Made by a program: the position numbers and the translations under genes
Part shown: positions 53,799 to 63,407 of the stretch, piece after piece
Layout: each line of letters opens with the position of its first letter
Numbering within the stretch: position 1 is the first letter of the stretch
Origin: Bacteroidales bacterium
Lineage (GTDB): Bacteria > Bacteroidota > Bacteroidia > Bacteroidales > GCA-2748055
NCBI GenBank assembly: GCA_029938715.1
Contig: JAOZUK010000003.1
Coordinates: 8,925 to 72,924, forward strand
Direction: 5' to 3'
Length of the DNA: 64,000 nucleotides
Notes under the pieces: model-generated
Told to the model about the DNA's origin: nothing
Databases searched by the model: none
Seen by the model: the letters and a program-made list of their open reading frames with translations, nothing else

Positions 53799-56516
53799 AT
53801 GAAATCAAGACGCATCATTCTGCTCAGCCTGCTATTAGTGGCTGCAGTTGCCCTAAGGGCTGAGGTCACAGTCACCTCCTTAAAAACCGATTACAAATCA
53901 AATCCCCTGGGGATTGATAACCCTGTTCCCAGGCTCAGTTGGATCATACAATCCGACCTGATGAGCACCATGCAGGAGACCTATGAGATCAGAGCTGCCC
54001 TCAGTGAGAAAGATCTGCAAAGAGGGAAGAACCTGTTGTGGGAAACTGGAAAGGTGGCCACATCCCAGAGCATCCATGTGGAGTATGGAGGGTCACCCCT
54101 TCAATCCTTTCAGCGCATATACTGGCAGGTACGGGTAAAAGATAACCATGGCAAAGCCAGTAAGTGGAGCGAGGCTGCCTGGTGGGAAACAGGCTTTATG
54201 ACTGGCACCCAATGGGAAGCTGACTGGATCAGCCCCACCTGGAAGGAGAACATCAAAGAATCCAATCCGTCTCCCTATTTAAGAAAAACATTTAAATTAG
54301 ACACAGAGATAAAAGAGGCCAGATTGTACATCACCTGCCATGGACTGTACCAGGTGGAGATCAATGGCAAACGGATCGGGGAGCAGGAGTTTACCCCTGG
54401 GTGGACCAGCTACGATACACGCCTGCAGTACCAGACCTATGATGTAACGGAAAATCTGCGCCAGGATCTGAATGCACTGGGTATCATTTTGGGGGATGGC
54501 TGGTTCAGGGGCAACCTTGGCTGGCAGGAAGGCGGAAATATCTGGGGTACAGAGGTGGCGGCTCTCGCACAATTAAGGGTCACCTATTCCGATGGTTCAA
54601 CTGAAATCATCTCAACGGACGGGTCCTGGAAGGCTTCAACCGGCCCCATCCTTAAATCGGATATTTATAACGGGGAGGTATACGATGCCACAAAAGAGCT
54701 AACAGGCTGGAGCAAGCCTGACTATGACGATTCGGACTGGAAACCGGTCAAAATCGCAGAGATCTCCAAAGAGAAACTGATCGCACCGGAAGGTCCGCCG
54801 GTGAAGATCATCAATGAACTGGAATCCCTCTCCATCCAAAAGGTGGGTGATGATTGGATGGTAGACATGGGACAGAATATGGTGGGATGGATCCGCATCA
54901 AAGCCAGTGGTAAAAAGGGCGATCAACTTACGCTGAAGCATGCGGAAATCCTTGATAAAGAAGGAAATATGTATTATGAGAATTTGCGTAAGGCCGAATG
55001 TACAAATAGCTATGTGCTTAAAGGCGGTGCAGAGGAGACCTTTGAGCCTCACTTTACCTTTCAGGGTTTCAGGTATGTGATGGTTTCCGGTTACCCCGGA
55101 ACACTTACAGCCGATGATATCAGGGGGATGGTGATCCATTCTGATATGGAACCTTCCGGCTCCTTCACCTGTTCGGATCCATTGATTAATCAACTTCAGC
55201 ATAACATTGTATGGGGACTCAAAGGGAATTTCCTGGATGTACCCACAGATTGCCCCCAGCGGGATGAGCGTCTGGGTTGGACCGGAGATGCCCAGGTATT
55301 TGCTCCGACTGCCTGTTTCAATGTGGATGCTGCCACCTTCTACACCAAGTGGTTGCGAGACCTGGAGGCCGATCAGGATGCAGATGGAAGTATTCCACAT
55401 GTGATTCCTAATATCCTGGGACATGGTGGAGCTACAGGCTGGGCCGATGCAGGTATTATGATTCCCTGGGCCATGTACCTGGATTACGGGGATGTTTCGG
55501 TGCTAAAGAACCAGTATGAAAGCATGAAGAAGTGGATTGGTTATATGAAACAGCGTGCGGGGGAGGATTTGATATGGGAAGGAGATCCACACTTTGGAGA
55601 TTGGTTATCCTTTGCCTCCAACAGGTCTGACTATATGGGTGCCTATACGAGTAAAGACCTGATTGCCACAGCATACTACGCATACTCTTCTTCCATTGTT
55701 GCCAGAGTAGCAAATATCCTGGGTCATGAGCAAGATGCAGCCTATTACACCGGCCTCTCAGAAAAAGTACGACTGGCGTTTAATGACGAATTTGTGACTC
55801 CCAACGGACTCCTGGTGGCTCATACACAGACTGCCTATACACTGGCGCTGGCCTTTGATCTGCTGGATAAGGAGACTGCTGAAAAAAGTGCAGTGTACCT
55901 GGCCGGAGACGTGGAGGGCTTCGGGCATATTACCACCGGATTCCTGGGAACACCGCTGATCTCTTTAACACTCACTGAAACAGGTAGAAATGACCTGGCT
56001 TATGAACTCTTAAACAGGAAAGAGTATCCTTCCTGGCTCTATCCGGTGACCATGGGAGCCACCACCATCTGGGAGCGATGGGATGGGCAGAAACCCGATT
56101 CAACATTTCAGAATCCGGGAATGAACTCCTTTAATCACTATGCCTACGGCGCCATTGGGAAATGGATGTACCAGGTGGTGGCCGGAATCGGGATCGACGA
56201 GAACATTCCAGGGTATAAGCATATTATTATTAACCCCAGGCCGGGGGGCGGACTGACTTCGGCGAAAGCTACCCACGAAAGTATGTACGGTACCATTGCA
56301 TCGGGTTGGGTAGTAGACGGAGAGCACCTGACCATGGAGGTGAAGATTCCCGTAAATACCAGTGCGACCATCCATATCCCTGCAGGCGCCAGGGAGATCA
56401 AAATCAATGATTCTGACGTGGGTGAATCGGGTTTTGACTTCAAAGAAGTAAACGGGCAGGTGGTTGGAAAAGTCGGTTCGGGAAAGTATACCATAGATTG
56501 TAAACTGAACCAATAA
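53799..56516 (+). CDS. GH78 alpha-L-rhamnosidase
   Basis: 905 aa with a signal peptide. Its domains are an N-terminal Ig-like domain (NPLGIDNPVPRLSW, about 30-140), a jelly-roll carbohydrate-binding domain (about 150-320), a linker beta domain, an (alpha/alpha)6 catalytic barrel (about 445-800) and a C-terminal beta-sandwich. Catalytic-barrel signatures are DCPQRDERLGWTGDAQVF and ATTIWERWDG. It removes terminal L-rhamnose from polysaccharides such as ulvan, pectin side chains or glycosides. The sulfatase at 56526 starts 9 bp after its stop. Confidence 0.93.
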   Translation: MKSRRIILLSLLLVAAVALRAEVTVTSLKTDYKSNPLGIDNPVPRLSWIIQSDLMSTMQETYEIRAALSEKDLQRGKNLLWETGKVATSQSIHVEYGGSPLQSFQRIYWQVRVKDNHGKASKWSEAAWWETGFMTGTQWEADWISPTWKENIKESNPSPYLRKTFKLDTEIKEARLYITCHGLYQVEINGKRIGEQEFTPGWTSYDTRLQYQTYDVTENLRQDLNALGIILGDGWFRGNLGWQEGGNIWGTEVAALAQLRVTYSDGSTEIISTDGSWKASTGPILKSDIYNGEVYDATKELTGWSKPDYDDSDWKPVKIAEISKEKLIAPEGPPVKIINELESLSIQKVGDDWMVDMGQNMVGWIRIKASGKKGDQLTLKHAEILDKEGNMYYENLRKAECTNSYVLKGGAEETFEPHFTFQGFRYVMVSGYPGTLTADDIRGMVIHSDMEPSGSFTCSDPLINQLQHNIVWGLKGNFLDVPTDCPQRDERLGWTGDAQVFAPTACFNVDAATFYTKWLRDLEADQDADGSIPHVIPNILGHGGATGWADAGIMIPWAMYLDYGDVSVLKNQYESMKKWIGYMKQRAGEDLIWEGDPHFGDWLSFASNRSDYMGAYTSKDLIATAYYAYSSSIVARVANILGHEQDAAYYTGLSEKVRLAFNDEFVTPNGLLVAHTQTAYTLALAFDLLDKETAEKSAVYLAGDVEGFGHITTGFLGTPLISLTLTETGRNDLAYELLNRKEYPSWLYPVTMGATTIWERWDGQKPDSTFQNPGMNSFNHYAYGAIGKWMYQVVAGIGIDENIPGYKHIIINPRPGGGLTSAKATHESMYGTIASGWVVDGEHLTMEVKIPVNTSATIHIPAGAREIKINDSDVGESGFDFKEVNGQVVGKVGSGKYTIDCKLNQ

Positions 56517-56525
56517 TATAGTAGC

Positions 56526-57947
56526 ATGAATAAACTGAAAATGATTCCAGTACTGATATTAGTACTGGCCGTAACCTCCTGTAGCAGTGAGGCCACTAAA
56601 AACCAGGTTCCAGAAACACCAAATATTCTGTTTATCGCCGTTGATGACCTGAGGCCGGAACTGGGATGTTATGGAGAAGAGATCATTCAGTCCCCAAATA
56701 TTGACAGACTGGCCGCTGAAGGAACCAGGTTTGATCGTTCCTATTGCAATATTCCGGTATGCGGCGCTTCACGGGCCAGCCTGATGACCGGATTGAGACC
56801 AGCCAGGAATCGATTCCTTACCTATTTTACATGGGCAGATGAAGATGCTCCGGGAATCACCACCCTTCCCAAGCATTTTCGCGACAATGGGTATCACACC
56901 ATTAGCAATGGGAAGATTTTCCACCACGACACGGATGCCAGCGACAGCTGGGATGAGATCTGGCATCCCAAATCAAGCAGCAAATCGTGGCGCGATTATG
57001 CACTACCTGAAAATATTGGGGCTGACACATCAGGAACAAAACGGGGTCCTCCTGTGGAAAGGGCTGATTTGGCAGATAACGGTTACAAGGATGGGAAAAC
57101 TGCTGAGAAAGTGATCCAGGACCTGAAAAAGCTAAAGGATCAGGATAAACCTTTCTTTCTGGCAGCAGGATTTCTCAAACCCCACCTACCTTTTAATGCC
57201 CCTGAGAAATACTGGGCCATTTACGATGGGAAGGTTTCACTTCCTGATAATAATTACCCCCCCGAAAATGCTCCTGCTGAGTCTTTGCATACTTTCGGGG
57301 AGTTAAGAGCATATGCTGGAATCCCTGAGACGGGACCGGTTTCTGATGAAATGGCACTGGAACTGATTCACGGTTACTATGCCTGCGTCAGTTATACCGA
57401 TGCGCAGATTGGTCTGATCCTGGATGCACTGGAAGAGCTTGAGCTGGAGGAGAGCACTATTGTGATCCTCTGGGGAGACCATGGCTGGAACCTGAGGGAG
57501 CATGGTTTGTGGTGCAAGCATTGTAACTTTGAAACCTCCTTGCACACACCAATGATCGTGAAAGTGCCTGGATCAAAACAGGTGAAATCAATCCGAGAAA
57601 TTGTTGAGTATGTGGATATATATCCCACTCTCTGTGAACTGGCTGGCTTGGAACTTCCGGAGCACCTGGAAGGAGCCAGTTTCCGCAATCTTCTTTTTGA
57701 TCCGGAGGCTAAAAGCGATGGCGTGGCCATTTGCCAGTGGTATGCCGGGATAACTACCATCAGGGAGAACTGGTTCTATACTGAATGGGTGAATGATAAA
57801 GATCAGGAGTATGCACGCATGCTCTATGACCACCGTATCGACCCTGAAGAGAACTTGAATATTTCAGAGGATCCAATACATGCGGAAACCATCGATGGCC
57901 TGAGTACAGAGATGAGACGCAGCAGAGCTGCTGATTATTTCAAATAA
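56526..57947 (+). CDS. Sulfatase, iduronate-2-sulfatase-like, lipoprotein
   Basis: 473 aa with lipobox TSC (C19). IAVDDLRPELGCYG gives Ca2+ ligands. VCGASR gives C79 as the formylglycine residue in the CxAxR form, and GKIFHHD and WGDHGWNLREHGLWCKH are typical of iduronate-2-sulfatase-like enzymes. Compared with the sulfatase at 30511 it shares the GKIFH variant, so the two may attack related uronate-2-sulfate positions. It is the last gene of the long plus-strand operon; a convergent URO-D-like gene follows. Confidence 0.9.
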   Translation: MNKLKMIPVLILVLAVTSCSSEATKNQVPETPNILFIAVDDLRPELGCYGEEIIQSPNIDRLAAEGTRFDRSYCNIPVCGASRASLMTGLRPARNRFLTYFTWADEDAPGITTLPKHFRDNGYHTISNGKIFHHDTDASDSWDEIWHPKSSSKSWRDYALPENIGADTSGTKRGPPVERADLADNGYKDGKTAEKVIQDLKKLKDQDKPFFLAAGFLKPHLPFNAPEKYWAIYDGKVSLPDNNYPPENAPAESLHTFGELRAYAGIPETGPVSDEMALELIHGYYACVSYTDAQIGLILDALEELELEESTIVILWGDHGWNLREHGLWCKHCNFETSLHTPMIVKVPGSKQVKSIREIVEYVDIYPTLCELAGLELPEHLEGASFRNLLFDPEAKSDGVAICQWYAGITTIRENWFYTEWVNDKDQEYARMLYDHRIDPEENLNISEDPIHAETIDGLSTEMRRSRAADYFK

Positions 57948-57990
57948 TTTTTTACAGGTATCGCAGGAGAAGCAAGGGAACGGTGAATAC

Positions 57991-59037
57991 CTAAACTCTG
58001 AAATCAACGGCAGCCCGGATCATGGCCAGGTAGTTTTCTGCCGGAACATAGTCAGGGATGCTGTTTCCTGATCCCAGGGCAAATCCACCTGTGTCAAATG
58101 TAAGTTCAAGAAGGCTCCTGGCTCTCAGATAGACTTCTTCAGGAGATTTTCGCGCCAGAAAATCCATATCAATACCTCCCATAATGGCAATTCGATCATG
58201 CCATGTCCCGTATGCTTCTTCAACGGGGATTATTCCATCCTCAAAACTATGTTTTCCATCCAGTTTTAAGTCGTCTATAACTACATCCATGATCTCCTTC
58301 AGGTTACCACAGCTATGAAGGATGGCAGGTTTACCATGCTGGTGGATCACCTCTACGATCTTCCGGATGTAGGGGAACACATACTCCTCCATCATTTCGG
58401 GTGGAAACATGGTCTGGGTCTTAAATCCCCAATCATCGTTCACAATACAGGCTCCCACCGAATCCATGGATGCCACAATGGAATAAAACTCCACCAGTCG
58501 TTTCCCGATGCCATCAAAAATCTCCTTTGTCAACTCCGGATCCAAGAGGTACATCATACAAAGCTTGTCAAAGCCTACCATATCGGTGGCATTCTCCAAG
58601 ATTCCACCATTGCTGAATCCCAGTAATTTCATTCCATCGGGGAGATAGCTCTTGAGTTGATGGTAGATATCATAGTTGCCCGAACGGGCATCGGGCCATG
58701 GATAGCTTTCAAAGCTCTTCCGGTCGGTGATCATTGCTCCCTGGTTCTGGGAACGGCTCGACAGTGATTCCTGTTCCCCTTTGGGGAAGGAAAGAAGATT
58801 GGACTTCCAGGTGTAGACCGGTGCATAGTCGTACCCCAGATTGCAAAAAGCCTCTATGACCATCCTGAAATGATCAATGGAACCAGGTTCCGGATTTCTG
58901 TAATGGAGAGCATATTCCCGACAGATCTCCAGGTTCACAATGAATTCGAAAATAACAGGGCGCACTGTAGGTTCTCGCCTTAGCACTTTCAGCAGGAGTT
59001 CGAAATCGGGTTGAAAGGGTTTGAATGGCAGATTCAT
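57991..59037 (-). CDS. URO-D/corrinoid-methyltransferase-fold protein
   Basis: 348 aa from the ATG at 59037; the track start at 59094 has no support from a signal peptide and adds an odd hydrophobic tail. The TIM-barrel fold of uroporphyrinogen decarboxylase/MtbA-like proteins is indicated by FDGIGKRLVEFYSIV and by LHSCGNLKEIMD, which has the HxC metal-ligand pattern. The third ligand Cys of MtaA/MtbA appears to be replaced in LGSGNSIPDYVP. No corrinoid-binding protein is adjacent, so the reaction is unknown. Confidence 0.8.
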   Translation of the reverse strand: MNLPFKPFQPDFELLLKVLRREPTVRPVIFEFIVNLEICREYALHYRNPEPGSIDHFRMVIEAFCNLGYDYAPVYTWKSNLLSFPKGEQESLSSRSQNQGAMITDRKSFESYPWPDARSGNYDIYHQLKSYLPDGMKLLGFSNGGILENATDMVGFDKLCMMYLLDPELTKEIFDGIGKRLVEFYSIVASMDSVGACIVNDDWGFKTQTMFPPEMMEEYVFPYIRKIVEVIHQHGKPAILHSCGNLKEIMDVVIDDLKLDGKHSFEDGIIPVEEAYGTWHDRIAIMGGIDMDFLARKSPEEVYLRARSLLELTFDTGGFALGSGNSIPDYVPAENYLAMIRAAVDFRV

Positions 59038-59098
59038 AATTATACAAGATAAAGCTCTGGAAATAAAATTCAAAATCACAGCGCAGAACCTCACAGGT

Positions 59099-59173
59099 TT
59101 GCAGGTAAGCCAGGAGTTTCCCCAGTACTGGGAGTATAATGGAGATCCTGACTGGTCAATTGAAAAAGATTAG
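59099..59173 (+). pseudogene. Possible C-terminal gene remnant
   Basis: An open frame without a plausible start ends with SQEFPQYWEYNGDPDWSI, EKD and TAG. The composition is protein-like. It lies in the divergent gap between the URO-D-like gene and an esterase, where no intact gene uses it. I cannot identify its source, and it may be a chance frame. The rest of 59038-59269 holds only a promoter-like box. Confidence 0.25.
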
Positions 59174-59224
59174 TGCTGTTGAAAGAGATCGCATTATGAA
59201 ACTAAAAAGCCCGGGTAAACATTT

Positions 59225-59232
59225 TATCTTTA
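59225..59232 (+). promoter_or_regulatory. Candidate -7 box (TATCTTTA) for esterase
   Basis: A one-mismatch TAnnTTTG element lies 37 bp before the ATG at 59270, with an AT-rich leader. Confidence 0.35.
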
Positions 59233-59269
59233 TTGTTAAGAATCCAGCAATACACTAAATAGCCCTGAC

Positions 59270-60193
59270 ATGAAAAAGTTACTGATCTGTTTATTGATTA
59301 CCTCCATCATTGCTCCAGTTTTAGCCCAGAACCAGATTTTACCTTTATGGCAGGGAGATCCGCCCAACTACAAAGAGACCGGTGAAGTAACCATATGGGA
59401 TACTGCCGATATTGTCAGGGTAAGAAATGTGCAGATGCCTGACATTGCAGTTTTCCTACCATCGAAAAAGAATACCACAGGAGAGGCTGTGGTGATCTGT
59501 CCGGGAGGAGGTTATGGGATCCTTGCCTATGATTGGGAGGGCAGTGATATTGCACGCTGGCTTAACTCCCAGGGAATTGCTGCATTTGTACTGAAATACC
59601 GACTGCCCGGTTCTAAAAGCAATATTGTCCCCCATAAGTCCCCATTGATGGATGCACAACGCGCCATGAGGCTGGTCAGATCCAATGCAGATAAGTGGAA
59701 TGTAGATCCCGGAAAAATTGGAATCATGGGTTTCTCAGCCGGTGGTCACCTGGCTTCCACACTATCCACCCATTACGATGCTGGTGATCCTGCAAGCTCC
59801 GATCCGGTTGAAAAGGAGAGCTGTCGGCCCGACTTTTCCATACTGATGTATCCGGTCATCTCTTTTGCAGACGAGATTACCCACAAGGGATCCAGGGAGG
59901 CCTTACTTGGTACCGATCCCGATCCCGACCTGGTTCGGCTTTTCTCCAATGAGCTGCAGGTTACTGCTGATACCCCTCCGGCGATCCTGATCCATTCGGA
60001 GGATGATCAGGCGGTTCCTGTGGAAAACAGCCTGGAGTATTACAAGGCACTCAAAGAAAACCAGGTCACTTCAGAACTGCATATCTACCCGTACGGCGGA
60101 CACGGATACTCACTGGCCATTGGACAGGGGCATCTCTCCACATGGCCCGATCGGGTGATCGAGTGGATCAGATATATAAATCCCTCAAAGTAA
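59270..60193 (+). CDS. Secreted alpha/beta hydrolase, carbohydrate-esterase-like
   Basis: 307 aa with a signal peptide ending near VLAQ. The oxyanion loop PGGGYGILA, nucleophile elbow GFSAGGH, acid SEDDQAVP and GGHGYSLA His complete the catalytic machinery of a BD-FAE/Axe-type esterase. It probably removes acetyl or aromatic esters from polysaccharides and resembles the esterase at 51209 in layout but not in detail. It is transcribed alone from the divergent gap; 166 bp of AT-rich sequence without a gene follow it. Confidence 0.87.
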   Translation: MKKLLICLLITSIIAPVLAQNQILPLWQGDPPNYKETGEVTIWDTADIVRVRNVQMPDIAVFLPSKKNTTGEAVVICPGGGYGILAYDWEGSDIARWLNSQGIAAFVLKYRLPGSKSNIVPHKSPLMDAQRAMRLVRSNADKWNVDPGKIGIMGFSAGGHLASTLSTHYDAGDPASSDPVEKESCRPDFSILMYPVISFADEITHKGSREALLGTDPDPDLVRLFSNELQVTADTPPAILIHSEDDQAVPVENSLEYYKALKENQVTSELHIYPYGGHGYSLAIGQGHLSTWPDRVIEWIRYINPSK

Positions 60194-60359
60194 TGTGACA
60201 AACTCAGCGGACCACCGTTATCAATTTATAAGGAATTGCTAATTTTACAGTTACCAGAGCCTCTGCAACTATTGAAGGTGAACAGAGTCTTTAAAGAATG
60301 GTTGTTCATCACCATAAAGGTTTAATTTGCAGTTAACACTGACTTAACAGCGCTAACAA

Positions 60360-63300
60360 ATGAGAATAGAAGGAGATATTCCAGGGAGGTTTCAAAAACT
60401 TTACACCCATTTAAGAAGCATCAGGATGCCTTATAAGGTCATCTTTTTTATCACAGGGATTGCATCCACTGTGTGGTTCCTTATCCGTGTGGTTCCCAAG
60501 CCCTCCCGCGCAGGTTACCCTTGCATGAGGGCAGCAGCCCCCTTTATGTCCAGTTTTGTGATCTATCTGTTGTCCATCACAGGCTCGGCTATGCTATTTA
60601 AACGCTCCCGCCTGTTCTTCCACAAAACCCGATACCTAATGGCTGCCGGGGCATTTCTAGGCGCACTTGTCCTATTTGCCTTCTCTTCAAACATCTTCCC
60701 GGAGAAACTCAGTGCAGATACCCTGGCTAACACAGGGGCAGATCCATCTGACTTCCCCGCTAACCAGCCCATGGGAGAGGAGCTGGGAATTTTTCCGGGG
60801 CGTGTGGTCTGGGAGTGGGATACCGCAGCGACTAACGAGAATTGTACCAATGAGCTCAATTATGAGAATCCTGACCTGGAACCTGATGGGTACCACCTGG
60901 CCAAGAACAACAACCAGGATGTGATTAACCGGATGATGGATGATGTGGTAACCAAGCTCACAGGCACCTATGATGTGCAAACTGCCTGGGATAAACTCTT
61001 TATTGACTTTAATAACAGGAAAGGACTGGGCGAAGTCAGTTATCAGCACGGTGAGAAGATCTTTATAAAGATCAATCAGGGAGCAGGAGGCTGGCTCAGC
61101 AATTCATCTGATCTATCTTTTAAAACAGATAAGGCATGGCAAAGGGTAAAGTACAGCAATTCGGAGACCACGGGGCCCATGGTGATTGCCATATTAGAGC
61201 AGCTGGTAAATGTGTATGGAGTGGCCCAGGAGGATATCCTGATTGGAGATCCCAATGCGCACATCTTCAAGGACAACTACGACCAGATGGTAGCGGTTTT
61301 CCCCCATGTTAAGTACGTGGACAAGGATCATTCCGATCTGGGAAGAACCCTCATCTCCAAATCCCCCGAGCCTGTCATCGTTTGGTCCGATAAGGGAAGC
61401 CTTATAGATCCGGAGGATACTGATCACCTCTGGACCGAGATGGAGAGTGCCAACTACCTGGTCAACCTCTCCACATTAAAGGCTCATGCAAGGGCAGGGG
61501 TAACTCTAACTGCAAAAAATCACTTTGGATCTCATACCAATGACCGGGGAGCCTGGCCACTGCATAACGGACTGGTATGCTATGTGGATAATGATGTGCT
61601 GGATCCCATCCGAAACGAATATGGCATGTACAGGGTACTCACAGATATCATGGGGCACGAGAAGCTGGGAGGAAATACGGTTCTATTTATTGTAGAAGGT
61701 TTGTGGGGAGGTCCTGAAGCAGTCTCCCGACCGGTGAAGTGGAATATGGCACCCTTTAATGGCGACTGGCCCAACTCCATTCTGGCAGCACAGGATGCGG
61801 TGGCCCTGGAGTCTGTCTGTTTTGATCTATTAAAAACTGAGTTCAATACACCCCACGATCCTGATCTTGATGATAACGAGCAGGCTCCCGGATTGAACAG
61901 GCCCTGGTACGGAGGGGTGGATGACCACCTGCACCAGGCAGCCGATTCCAGGAACTGGCCCGACGGGATCATCTACGATCCGGAAGGAGACGGTACGCCC
62001 ATGGGGAGCATGGGTGTTCATGAACACTGGAATAACGAAGTGGATATGCAGTATTCCCGGAACCTGGGTTATGATTATGGGATTGAGCTGATCGCTCCAA
62101 AATCACTGGTTAGCAATACCATCAATGCCCTGGAAGCAGAGACCATACCAGTTATTGATGGGGATCCTGCAGATGACTGCTGGCTGAACGCACAGTGGTA
62201 TAACATCGACCAAACCTGGATCAGCTGGGGAGAACAGATCGACTCCTCCGACTTCTTCGGACGGTTTAAGGTGAGCTGGTCAGAAGCAGAGAATCTGGTC
62301 TACTACCTGGTGGAAATCACCGATGATGCATTTGTGGATGGATATGTATTTCCGGAAAAGGGATATCACAATTTCGATGTGGTAGAACTCTTCCTGGATG
62401 AAGATATGTCCGGTGGAGATCACACCCTGGATGAAAATGCATTTGCTTACCACCTGGTGGCAAATGCGCCAGAAGATGGAGGTTCAGCATCTCTATTTCA
62501 TGCCTGTGATCTGGGGGCTGATTGGGCCACTATGGATTATGCAAATCACCTTCCTGAACTGACCATCAAAAGGGTTGGGAACAAGTACTATTATGAATTT
62601 GCCATAGGTGTTTATGGAGATACCTATAGTCACACCAGTCCTGAAGCCTCCAGAGTGGCACTTACCGGCAATAAGGAGATGGGCATGAGCATGGCCTATT
62701 GCGATAATGATACACAGGGAACAGACAGGGATAATTTCTTTGGATCGGTCTGGGTTCCTGAGGAATCGTTTAACGATCACTGGCAGAATGCAGATGGGTT
62801 TGGCCGGATCAGGTTAATCAACGATAAAACCAGCTTGAATCATGCGGTTGAAGTAACCGGTCTTATTGAAGATTATGAAATCGTGGAGTTGAATACAGAG
62901 CTGGTGGTCCATGACAACCTGCTGGATATATTCACCGATCCTGATGGAGATCCCCTTACTTATACAGTTAACTGCGACCAAACAGAGCTTTCTTTTACAG
63001 TGAACGATCAGGTATTGAAGGTCATTGCCAGTGCCTCCTTTGAAGGAGAGGCTCCTGTTGAGGTGGTCGCAACTGATGGTGAATTTGAAGCCTCTGTTTC
63101 TCTGATGATCAGTACCCAAATCGTTGGAATTGAGAAGGAGCAGGTAAAGGCGGAACTGATTGCTTATCCCAATCCTTTCACAGACCTGATTCATGTAGAT
63201 TTAAACCTGGCATCAGGATACTCCGGACCAGTGGCACTTGAGGTGTACGATATGGCCGGTAGAAAATTGGTCACCCATTTTACCACACAATTATCGGGTG

Positions 63301-63407
63301 GAGAAGGGGCTCTGAATATGGAACTGGGTGAATTACCCTGTGGATATTACATGTTAAAGTTCCAGGCTGGCAGTGAAAATCATACCTTATTAATCAATAG
63401 ACAATAG
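60360..63407 (+). CDS. DUF362 protein with T9SS sorting domain
   Basis: 1015 aa. An N-terminal region holds three hydrophobic segments (from about residue 20 to 105), including RAGYPCMRAAAPFMSSFVIYL. A DUF362 domain follows (about 140-500), with FIKINQGAGG and YLVNLSTLKAHARAGVTL. Next come a CBM9-like sugar-binding domain (about 590-815, PVIDGDPADDCWLNAQWYN), a cadherin-like stretch and a type A T9SS sorting tail (YPNPFTDLIHVDL). Combining N-terminal membrane helices with a T9SS tail is odd for one polypeptide. Its function is unknown; the next gene starts inside its stop codon. Confidence 0.82.
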   Translation: MRIEGDIPGRFQKLYTHLRSIRMPYKVIFFITGIASTVWFLIRVVPKPSRAGYPCMRAAAPFMSSFVIYLLSITGSAMLFKRSRLFFHKTRYLMAAGAFLGALVLFAFSSNIFPEKLSADTLANTGADPSDFPANQPMGEELGIFPGRVVWEWDTAATNENCTNELNYENPDLEPDGYHLAKNNNQDVINRMMDDVVTKLTGTYDVQTAWDKLFIDFNNRKGLGEVSYQHGEKIFIKINQGAGGWLSNSSDLSFKTDKAWQRVKYSNSETTGPMVIAILEQLVNVYGVAQEDILIGDPNAHIFKDNYDQMVAVFPHVKYVDKDHSDLGRTLISKSPEPVIVWSDKGSLIDPEDTDHLWTEMESANYLVNLSTLKAHARAGVTLTAKNHFGSHTNDRGAWPLHNGLVCYVDNDVLDPIRNEYGMYRVLTDIMGHEKLGGNTVLFIVEGLWGGPEAVSRPVKWNMAPFNGDWPNSILAAQDAVALESVCFDLLKTEFNTPHDPDLDDNEQAPGLNRPWYGGVDDHLHQAADSRNWPDGIIYDPEGDGTPMGSMGVHEHWNNEVDMQYSRNLGYDYGIELIAPKSLVSNTINALEAETIPVIDGDPADDCWLNAQWYNIDQTWISWGEQIDSSDFFGRFKVSWSEAENLVYYLVEITDDAFVDGYVFPEKGYHNFDVVELFLDEDMSGGDHTLDENAFAYHLVANAPEDGGSASLFHACDLGADWATMDYANHLPELTIKRVGNKYYYEFAIGVYGDTYSHTSPEASRVALTGNKEMGMSMAYCDNDTQGTDRDNFFGSVWVPEESFNDHWQNADGFGRIRLINDKTSLNHAVEVTGLIEDYEIVELNTELVVHDNLLDIFTDPDGDPLTYTVNCDQTELSFTVNDQVLKVIASASFEGEAPVEVVATDGEFEASVSLMISTQIVGIEKEQVKAELIAYPNPFTDLIHVDLNLASGYSGPVALEVYDMAGRKLVTHFTTQLSGGEGALNMELGELPCGYYMLKFQAGSENHTLLINRQ

